Shown piece after piece: positions 1 to 4,706 of a stretch of 5,319 bases of DNA; position 1 is the stretch's first letter, and each line of letters starts with the position of its first letter. The stretch is from Anaerolineales bacterium UBA4823 (GTDB lineage: Bacteria > Chloroflexota > Anaerolineae > Anaerolineales > UBA4823). Below the pieces are notes generated by a model that did not search any database, was not told where the DNA came from, and saw only the letters and a program-made list of their open reading frames with translations. Location of the stretch: the NCBI GenBank assembly GCA_002402275.1, contig DHFN01000182.1:1-5319 (forward strand), read 5' to 3'. Position numbers and translations under genes: made by a program.

Positions 1-1
1 T

Positions 2-1417
2 GGGTTAGAGGTGTTACGGATTATCAATGAACCGACTGCTGCTGCTTTAGCTTATGGCCTCGATAAAAAAGAAAACGAAACGATATTAGTTTTCGACTTA
101 GGGGGGGGCACTTTCGATGTCAGTATCCTCGAAGTCGGTGATGGAGTGATCGAAGTCAAATCAACCAATGGGGATACTCACTTAGGTGGTGATGATTGGG
201 ATGAGCGCATTGTAAATTGGGTGGCGGATGAATTCAAACGCGCGAATGGGATTGACTTGCGGAGTGACCGTCAGGCGTTACAACGGCTACGTGAAGCTTC
301 GGAAAAAGCGAAGATTGAGCTTTCTTCGGTTATGGAGACCGAGATCAACCTTCCTTATGTTACTGCTGACGCAAGCGGTCCTAAACATCTGCAGCTCAAA
401 CTTAGCCGCGCAAAATTTGAACAATTAACTGAAGACTTAGTTGCCAGATTGCGCGGACCTTTCAACGCAGCCTTAAAGGATGCTGGGATGAATTCTTCTA
501 ATATCAATGAGGTTGTATTGGTGGGAGGCGCAACCCGAATGCCTATGGTGCAGGACTTGGTGAGGTCATTGACTAACAAAGAACCTCACAAAGGAGTTAA
601 CCCTGATGAGGTTGTGGCTGTAGGGGCAGCGATCCAAGGTGGCGTCTTAGCGGGTGAGGTTAAGGATGTCCTCTTGTTGGATGTAACCCCTTTATCGCTG
701 GGTGTTGAAACTTTGGGTGGAGTAATGACCCCGCTCATTGAACGTAACACAACCATTCCGGTCCGGCGCAGTGAGGTTTTCTCAACCGCTGAGGATAACC
801 AGACCGCTGTAGATATTCATGTCTTACAAGGGGAACGCCCTATGGCTGCAGACAACATGAGCTTGGGTCGTTTTCGCCTCGAAGGTATTCCGCCAGCGCC
901 ACGTGGGCTGCCGCAAGTTGAGGTAACTTTTGACATTGATGCAAACGGAATCCTCAATGTGGCTGCACGGGATAAGGCTACAGGGAAAGAGCAAAAAGTG
1001 ACTATTACAGCCTCAACGAACTTGGATAAGAATGAGATTGATCGCATGGTTCACGAGGCAAGGGATCATGAGACGGAAGATCGTAAGCGTCGTGAATTGG
1101 TTGAGGTTCGGAATAATGCTGACAACTTGGCGTATCAGACCGAGAAAACTTTGAAAGAATTGGGCGATAAAGTTCCGATGGCAGAACGTGAATCGATCCA
1201 ACAAAAGATCAATGAGTTGCGTCAAGCTCTTAAAGGCGAGGATATCGAGCGGATTAAAAGGATGAGTGAAGACCTCCAAAATGCCTTCCACGCTCTCAGC
1301 CAACAGCTTTATGCCCATCAGACCCAATCCACTTCACCAGAGACCAATGGTGAGGGGCGGAGCACGGGTGGATCAGGCGAAGGCGATGTAGTTGAAGGGG
1401 AGTTCCACGAAGCATAA
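2..1417 (+). CDS. dnaK: Molecular chaperone DnaK (Hsp70), 5' end outside the window
   Basis: This is an ATP-driven cytosolic chaperone that binds exposed hydrophobic peptides and works with DnaJ and GrpE. The reading frame is open from base 2 with the hsp70 sequence GLEVLRIINEPTAAALAYG, so the GTG at 11 is an internal valine and not a start. About 160 N-terminal residues are missing; 471 remain. Visible in fragment numbering: the phosphate-binding motif DLGGGTFDV (about 32-40), the adenosine-side motif VVLVGGATRMP (about 171-181), the interdomain linker and first strand LLLDVTPLSLG (about 224-234), the beta substrate-binding domain to about 337, the helical lid to about 440, and a Gly/Glu-rich tail ending VVEGEFHEA, a variant of the usual acidic end. 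All key motifs present in the fragment are intact. The promoter lies outside, so regulation cannot be judged. It ends just before a strong terminator, so it is the last gene of its transcript. Confidence 0.97.
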   Translation, partial: GLEVLRIINEPTAAALAYGLDKKENETILVFDLGGGTFDVSILEVGDGVIEVKSTNGDTHLGGDDWDERIVNWVADEFKRANGIDLRSDRQALQRLREASEKAKIELSSVMETEINLPYVTADASGPKHLQLKLSRAKFEQLTEDLVARLRGPFNAALKDAGMNSSNINEVVLVGGATRMPMVQDLVRSLTNKEPHKGVNPDEVVAVGAAIQGGVLAGEVKDVLLLDVTPLSLGVETLGGVMTPLIERNTTIPVRRSEVFSTAEDNQTAVDIHVLQGERPMAADNMSLGRFRLEGIPPAPRGLPQVEVTFDIDANGILNVAARDKATGKEQKVTITASTNLDKNEIDRMVHEARDHETEDRKRRELVEVRNNADNLAYQTEKTLKELGDKVPMAERESIQQKINELRQALKGEDIERIKRMSEDLQNAFHALSQQLYAHQTQSTSPETNGEGRSTGGSGEGDVVEGEFHEA

Positions 1418-1431
1418 GGAATAGAATAAAG

Positions 1432-1458
1432 AAAAGCGTGGGTTAAGCCCACGCTTTT
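1432..1458. terminator. Bidirectional intrinsic terminator between convergent genes
   Basis: A perfect 11-bp inverted repeat (AAAAGCGTGGG / CCCACGCTTTT) surrounds a 5-base loop. Read on the plus strand, a GC-rich stem is followed by a T run 31-41 bases after the dnaK stop. Read on the minus strand, the same stem also ends in TTTT, and it lies about 20 bases beyond the stop of the leftward S1-domain gene. One element can therefore end both convergent transcripts. Confidence 0.9.
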
Positions 1459-1477
1459 CATGTTTCTCGTTTATTTA

Positions 1478-2251
1478 TTATTTACGTTTATTTTGTAAAG
1501 TTCGTTCGTAAATATGATCCAGTTCGTTACCCTTCGATTTTTTGCGCCTTTTGTTCGTGCTAATCAGGCTTTCCAGATTGACATTCGAGCGTTCCATCGC
1601 TTCGCGCAACGCCATCGCCATAGCGGTGGAATCTTCTTCTTTAGGGGGTTCTACCAGTTCTTGCACGACCTCTTGATGAACTGGCGGCTTGGCTGGTTTT
1701 TCAGCCGGTTGCGGAATCTCTTCCAGAGTTTTCATCGAAAGTTTAATTTGTTTCTTGCGCCGATTAACTGCCAAAACCTGTGTCTCAACCTCATCTCCTT
1801 CTTTTACAAGATCAGATGGGGATTTGATATAGCCGTGGGTCATTTCACTGATATGAACCAAACCCGGTCTCTCGGCGCCGATTTCAACAAAAGCGCCAAA
1901 TTTTTCCAAGCGGGTGACTTTCCCTCGAACGACCATTCCAGGGGCAATTTCTCGCCATTCAAGGTCTAAAGGTTTGATCATGGTTAATTCAATGCGTTTC
2001 TTCTTAGGATCAACCCGGCGGACCCATACATCCACAGTTTGCCCTACTTGGACAACATCTTCGACGCGGTTGGTTGGTCCTTCTTGCAGTTGGGATATAT
2101 GTACTACGCCTGGAACAGCTAAACCAATGTCAACGATAGCCCCAGCTAAGGTGATTTTCTTAATCACTCCATTAAAATGGGTCTTTCGTTCAATGTTTTC
2201 TAGGGCGATCGGTTGTGCAGTTTCCGCGGCTGCTATTACGTTCGTTTCCAT
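1478..2251 (-). CDS. Two-S1-domain RNA-binding protein
   Basis: This is a 257-residue cytosolic protein with two S1 (OB-fold) RNA-binding domains, roughly residues 23-94 and 105-174. The second is the more canonical: VVRGKVTRLEKFGAFVEIG then GLVHISEM, with the typical closing LSMK. The first has the parallel GVVHISQL. After residue 180 comes a Pro/Glu/Lys linker, then a predicted helix (about 206-230) and a very basic tail (KRRKKSK at 234-240). The ATG at 2251 was chosen because GGAG lies 9 bases upstream and the S1 fold starts soon after. A longer in-frame version starts with TTG at 2311 and adds 20 residues without a clear ribosome binding site. Family knowledge suggests a role in translation or RNA turnover, as in ribosomal protein S1-like or YugI-type general stress proteins. 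Two domains are too few for full ribosomal protein S1, and the exact role is unknown. It is transcribed alone, divergently from fmdB. Confidence 0.87.
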   Translation of the reverse strand: METNVIAAAETAQPIALENIERKTHFNGVIKKITLAGAIVDIGLAVPGVVHISQLQEGPTNRVEDVVQVGQTVDVWVRRVDPKKKRIELTMIKPLDLEWREIAPGMVVRGKVTRLEKFGAFVEIGAERPGLVHISEMTHGYIKSPSDLVKEGDEVETQVLAVNRRKKQIKLSMKTLEEIPQPAEKPAKPPVHQEVVQELVEPPKEEDSTAMAMALREAMERSNVNLESLISTNKRRKKSKGNELDHIYERTLQNKRK

Positions 2252-2260
2252 AGCGCCACA

Positions 2261-2264
2261 CTCC
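2261..2264 (-). promoter_or_regulatory. Ribosome binding site deciding the S1-protein start
   Basis: The minus strand reads GGAG, followed by 9 bases and then ATG at 2251. This supports the 257-residue form over the TTG start at 2311, which has no purine-rich site before it. Confidence 0.75.
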
Positions 2265-2286
2265 AATATTAATAAAATTATTTCAT

Positions 2287-2301
2287 CCACCAGAAAGGTG
2301 G
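2287..2301 (-). other. Small hairpin in the S1-gene leader
   Basis: The predicted leader RNA contains CCACC-TTTCT-GGTGG, a perfect 5-bp GC-rich stem with a 5-base loop, about 35 bases before the start codon. It lies within the roughly 84-base leader that follows the predicted promoter. It may affect mRNA stability or translation, but such a short stem can occur by chance and no function is claimed. Confidence 0.3.
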
Positions 2302-2341
2302 GTAAGTACAAACCAAAAGGCGGTTTTATTCGCGAATGTTA

Positions 2342-2370
2342 ATTATAACCCTATCATTTCGATATGTCAA
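2342..2370 (-). promoter_or_regulatory. Consensus sigma70 promoter for the S1-domain gene
   Basis: On the minus strand the sequence reads TTGACA (2370-2365), a 17-base spacer, then TATAAT (2347-2342): a perfect match to the housekeeping consensus at optimal spacing. The start of transcription is expected near 2335, giving a leader of about 84 bases. A 10-bp palindrome, ATTCGCGAAT (2328-2337), lies over the expected start and could be a regulator site. Perfect consensus suggests strong expression. Confidence 0.85.
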
Positions 2371-2401
2371 AGAGGTTTAAAGAGAAATTATTAGGGAAAT
2401 A

Positions 2402-2430
2402 TTGTATTTTATTTTTATGTGTATTATAAT
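2402..2430 (+). promoter_or_regulatory. Sigma70-type promoter for the fmdB-glnA operon
   Basis: TTGTAT (2402-2407), a 17-base spacer and a perfect TATAAT (2425-2430) lie in very AT-rich DNA. The expected transcription start near 2437 leaves a leader of about 30 bases that includes the fmdB ribosome binding site. The -35 matches only three of six consensus positions, so an activator may be needed. I saw no convincing GlnR (TGTNA-N7-TNACA) or NtcA (GTA-N8-TAC) site nearby. Confidence 0.65.
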
Positions 2431-2466
2431 AAAATTTTGATTAATGTAAGTAATGAGAGGTGAATT

Positions 2467-2772
2467 ATGCCAATCTATACCTATCGGTGTGAAAATTGTG
2501 GGATCCAGTTTGATCAGCAGCAACGCTTCAGCGATTCTCCTCTAGTTCGCTGCCCCGAGTGCAAGAAAAATACCCTCCGTAAGGTATATACACCTGTAGG
2601 GATCGTCTTTAAAGGCTCTGGATTTTATGCGACTGATAACCGCTCTCCATCCGGTGCGGTGAGAAGCTCTCATCCAACGGATAAGGAGGGTGAAAAAAAC
2701 AACCAAAAAAACGAACCAGAAAAGACAGAAGCTCCTGCAGCAACATCCACTGTGGAGAAAACGAATGAATAA
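2467..2772 (+). CDS. FmdB-family zinc-ribbon protein
   Basis: This is a small 101-residue protein starting with the family signature MPIYTYRCENCG. Two CxxC knuckles (C8/C11 and C29/C32) form a one-zinc ribbon, and the conserved segment GIVFKGSGFYATD follows at about 44-56. From residue 58 on the chain is hydrophilic and rich in Lys, Glu, Asn and Thr, and is probably disordered. The ATG is preceded by AGGTG at 2458-2462. The family is named after FmdB of Methylophilus, linked to formamide/amide use, but its biochemical role is poorly known; a putative regulator is the usual label. Its last 8 bases overlap glnA, so the two share a transcript and the zinc ribbon may be connected with nitrogen assimilation. 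The tail codes through two A7 runs that form in-phase A_AAA_AAC heptamers. Confidence 0.92.
   Translation: MPIYTYRCENCGIQFDQQQRFSDSPLVRCPECKKNTLRKVYTPVGIVFKGSGFYATDNRSPSGAVRSSHPTDKEGEKNNQKNEPEKTEAPAATSTVEKTNE
2754..2757 (+). promoter_or_regulatory. Ribosome binding site deciding the glnA start
   Basis: GGAG lies inside the end of fmdB, 7 bases before the ATG at 2765. This fixes the glnA start there. The upstream in-frame GTG at 2690 directly abuts an AAGGAGG with no spacer and would add 25 basic residues unlike any glutamine synthetase N-terminus. Confidence 0.8.
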
Positions 2773-4102
2773 TCAGGAACTCATAAAACAAGTCAAGGAA
2801 GATCAAGTAAAATTCGTTTCCCTCCAATTCACTGATGTAACTGGAACAGTTAAATCGGTAGATATTCCGGTCAAACGACTACCGCTGGCTTTGGAAGAGG
2901 GGGTTTGGTTTGATGGTTCATCGGTGGAAGGTTTTGCTCGGATTCAGGAAAGCGATATGCGCTTGGTATTGGATCCGGCTACTTATGCTGTATTACCCTG
3001 GACACCTGAAGAATACCGGCGAGCCCGTTTCTTTTGTGATATTTTCACCCCAGAAGGTACTCCTTTTGAGGGAGATCCGCGCGGAACTTTAAAAACCGTA
3101 TTAGAAGAGGTTGACAGGCGAGGCTGGATTTTTAATGTTGGACCCGAACCGGAGTTTTTCCTCTTTCGACACAATGGTTCTGAATCAATTCATCCCGTCC
3201 CCCACGATGTGGGAGGATATTTTGATTTTTCAGCCAACGATGAAGCAGTACGGGTGCGGACTGAGTTAATGGATGCCCTCCTCGGAATGGGTTTGGATGT
3301 CGAAATGGGCCATCATGAAGTGGCTCTCGGTCAACATGAGATTGATTTTCAGTATGCGGAAGCATTGAGAACTGCAGATAATGTATTGACGTTGAAATAT
3401 ACCGTTAAAGCGATTGCAGCCCAGCATGGATTAATTGCTTCTTTTATGCCTAAGCCCATTTTTGGGATCAATGGTTCTGGAATGCACTGTCACCAATCCC
3501 TGTTTACAAAAGATGGGAAGAATTTATTCAATGATCCCACTCATGAATATCATTTATCTCAAATTGGATTGGGATTTATTGCTGGTCAGTTAAAACATGC
3601 TGGTGCAATGTCTGCCGTGGTTGCGCCTACGGTCAATTCCTACAAACGTTTGGTGCCAGGTTATGAAGCCCCGGTCTATGTAGGTTGGGCACAGATTAAC
3701 CGGTCAGCCCTCATTCGCATTCCCCAATATAACGAGGGGCGTGAGAAATCCATTCGAGCAGAGCTGCGCTGCCCAGACCCCTCTGCTAATCCCTATCTAG
3801 CATTTACGGTGATGATAGCAGCGGCTTTGGATGGAATTGACAATCAGCTGCCTTGTCCAAAACCGTTGAATAATGTCAATGTCTATCATCTTACCCCAGA
3901 AGAGCGGGCTAAAATGAAAATACCTGAATTACCAGGTTCACTCGCCGAAGCGCTGCGGGAATTGGAAAAAGACAAAATCCTACAAGCAGCACTTGGTCCA
4001 ACCACGTACAGTGCGTTCACGCGCGCTAAATGGTCTGAGGTAGAAGAGTCACGATTAAAGGTGACTGATTGGGAGATTGAACGTTATTTAGAAGTGGCAT
4101 AG
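2765..4102 (+). CDS. glnA: Glutamine synthetase, type I-alpha
   Basis: The enzyme makes glutamine from glutamate, ammonia and ATP, the entry point of ammonia assimilation; type I enzymes are cytosolic dodecamers. The 445 residues match the short alpha subtype (Bacillus subtilis 444) and not the longer adenylylated beta subtype of about 470. The N-terminal beta-grasp domain carries FDGSS (49-53, catalytic D50). The catalytic domain shows metal ligands in GPEPEFF (E128, E130), E185 and E192 in HHEVALGQHEID, and H241 in NGSGMHCHQSL. It also shows NSYKRL (291-296), flap E301 in YEAPVYVGW, NRSALIRIP (312-320) and the E333/R335 pair in RAELR. R59 in GFARIQESDM corresponds to the arginine linked to feedback inhibition in B. 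subtilis (R62), so direct feedback control is likely. A tyrosine (Y374) sits in the NVYHL segment, but alpha enzymes also have it, so it does not imply adenylylation. No active-site residue appears lost. It is coupled to fmdB by the 8-base overlap. Confidence 0.97.
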   Translation: MNNQELIKQVKEDQVKFVSLQFTDVTGTVKSVDIPVKRLPLALEEGVWFDGSSVEGFARIQESDMRLVLDPATYAVLPWTPEEYRRARFFCDIFTPEGTPFEGDPRGTLKTVLEEVDRRGWIFNVGPEPEFFLFRHNGSESIHPVPHDVGGYFDFSANDEAVRVRTELMDALLGMGLDVEMGHHEVALGQHEIDFQYAEALRTADNVLTLKYTVKAIAAQHGLIASFMPKPIFGINGSGMHCHQSLFTKDGKNLFNDPTHEYHLSQIGLGFIAGQLKHAGAMSAVVAPTVNSYKRLVPGYEAPVYVGWAQINRSALIRIPQYNEGREKSIRAELRCPDPSANPYLAFTVMIAAALDGIDNQLPCPKPLNNVNVYHLTPEERAKMKIPELPGSLAEALRELEKDKILQAALGPTTYSAFTRAKWSEVEESRLKVTDWEIERYLEVA

Positions 4103-4183
4103 CCTTTCCCTGTTCGGAAGCCTTTTATTAATAATGTTTGATCAAAATTTAACTAATTCTCCCTATTTACATAATCAATAACA
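4103..4183. other. AT-rich spacer downstream of glnA
   Basis: No gene was seen here. Directly after the glnA stop there is only a weak hairpin (TTTCC/GGAAG, 4105-4120, with one wobble pair) followed by CCTTTTATTA, which is a doubtful terminator. A 10-bp AT palindrome, TTATTAATAA (4125-4134), follows, with no clear role. Confidence 0.4.
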
Positions 4184-4212
4184 TTGACAAACGAAAGATG
4201 TGATGCTATAAC
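4184..4212 (+). promoter_or_regulatory. Strong sigma70 promoter of the Fur-family/cbiM operon
   Basis: A perfect TTGACA -35 (4184-4189) is followed by a 17-base spacer and TATAAC (4207-4212). The -10 is preceded by TGC, an extended -10 motif. The expected transcription start is about 4219, giving a leader of only about 28 bases. The last base of the -10 is the first base of the 26-bp palindrome, so a bound regulator would block RNA polymerase. Confidence 0.87.
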
Positions 4213-4237
4213 GTTATTGCAATTAATTGCAATAACG
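4212..4237. promoter_or_regulatory. 26-bp perfect palindromic operator
   Basis: Each 13-base half is CGTTATTGCAATT or its reverse complement, with no mismatch across all 26 bases. Inside are two copies of ATTGCAAT whose TTGCAA cores start at 4217 and 4227, one helical turn apart. The site overlaps the -10 end and the expected transcription start of a Fur-family gene, the standard place for an autorepressor operator. TTGCAA-N4-TTGCAA resembles the Streptomyces Nur box (TTGCAA-N5-TTGCAA) but is one base shorter. It does not look like the classical Fur box built on GATAAT. Confidence 0.85.
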
Positions 4238-4241
4238 GATA

Positions 4242-4249
4242 TTTGCAAT
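4242..4249. promoter_or_regulatory. Additional TTGCAA half-site at the start codon
   Basis: TTTGCAAT matches 7 of 8 bases of the ATTGCAAT core repeated in the adjacent palindrome. Its TTGCAA starts 16 bases after the second core and includes the A of the regulator's ATG. It may extend the operator or be chance similarity. Confidence 0.4.
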
Positions 4250-4697
4250 GACACATTGTCATACTTTCATTCAAGCTTTACGTAATCAAGGTTATCGCAT
4301 CACACCCCAACGCGAGATGATTATCGAAACGTTGGCGCATGGGGATCAGCATGTGTCCGCTGAGGATGTATATCAACAGGTTCTTCAGCGCAGTAAGGCA
4401 ATTAATTTAGCCACTGTTTATCGAACCCTGGATTTATTGGTCGAAAGGGGACTTGCAAGTCGCTTTGTCGCCTCAGATGGAAAACTAATGTATACCACCG
4501 AAAAACATGGCACCCATCTTCATTTGACCTGTCGAATATGCGGAAAAATTTATCAAGCAGAGGTTGACTTACTCATTCCTCTCATCCAACAAATTGAGAC
4601 AACGACAGGTTTTAAAGCAGATTTTGAGCATATTGCATTAACTGGAGTATGCCAAAACTGCTGTAATCAAAATCTATCTGAACTCCAAAAAGGATAA
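4248..4697 (+). CDS. Fur-family metalloregulator, probably nickel/cobalt-responsive (Nur-like)
   Basis: This is a 149-residue dimeric DNA-binding repressor of the Fur/Zur/PerR/Nur family. The N-terminal winged helix includes GYRITPQR (15-22), HVSAEDVY (35-42) and recognition-helix segment NLATVYRTLDLL (53-64). The C-terminal dimerisation domain has a structural zinc site from CRIC (C95, C98) and CQNC (C135, C138). Candidate sensor ligands are H35, H87, H90 and H92, in positions close to the histidines that bind nickel in Streptomyces Nur and the second site of Fur. L91 stands where Fur has the Asp of its other site (D89). The ATG at 4248 gives the family's usual length but has only a poor ribosome binding site (CGGA, 8 bases upstream). 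The operator lies on its own promoter, and a CbiM/NikM gene follows 9 bases downstream, so autoregulation plus control of Ni/Co uptake is inferred. Zinc (Zur) sensing is the main alternative. Confidence 0.93.
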   Translation: MTHCHTFIQALRNQGYRITPQREMIIETLAHGDQHVSAEDVYQQVLQRSKAINLATVYRTLDLLVERGLASRFVASDGKLMYTTEKHGTHLHLTCRICGKIYQAEVDLLIPLIQQIETTTGFKADFEHIALTGVCQNCCNQNLSELQKG

Positions 4698-4701
4698 AAG
4701 G
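4696..4701 (+). promoter_or_regulatory. Ribosome binding site of cbiM overlapping the regulator stop
   Basis: AAAAGG overlaps the TAA stop of the Fur-family gene and lies 5 bases before the ATG at 4707. It supports that start and suggests translational coupling. The second in-frame ATG at 4728 has no purine-rich site upstream. Confidence 0.65.
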
Positions 4702-4706
4702 TTCCT

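Noticed and set aside
1013..1327. Minus-strand open frames within dnaK (also 355-579 and 817-1047)
   Set aside because: They are shadows of the conserved DnaK coding frame with no domain or ribosome binding site seen.
1514..1969. Plus-strand open frame of 151 codons, and another at 1914-2342
   Set aside because: Both lie antisense to the S1-domain gene, whose S1 motifs, promoter and ribosome binding site are clear. The antisense products show no recognisable domain.
2252..2311. Longer S1 protein starting at TTG 2311
   Set aside because: It uses a weak start codon without a ribosome binding site, whereas the ATG at 2251 has GGAG 9 bases upstream.
2690..2764. Longer glutamine synthetase starting at GTG 2690
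   Set aside because: The AAGGAGG directly abuts the GTG with no spacer, the added 25 residues are not like the family, and the ATG at 2765 has a well-placed GGAG and gives the typical length.
3342..4102. Adenylylation control of glutamine synthetase via Y374
   Set aside because: The tyrosine is also present in unmodified alpha enzymes, and the protein's length matches the alpha subtype.
4105..4126. Terminator after glnA
   Set aside because: The stem has only five pairs including a G-T wobble, and the T run is separated from it by CC. It is too weak to call, though some terminator is expected here.
4212..4237. Palindrome read as a terminator hairpin for glnA
   Set aside because: It is AT-rich with no following T run and lies across the -10 end and start region of the next gene's promoter, so an operator is the better reading.
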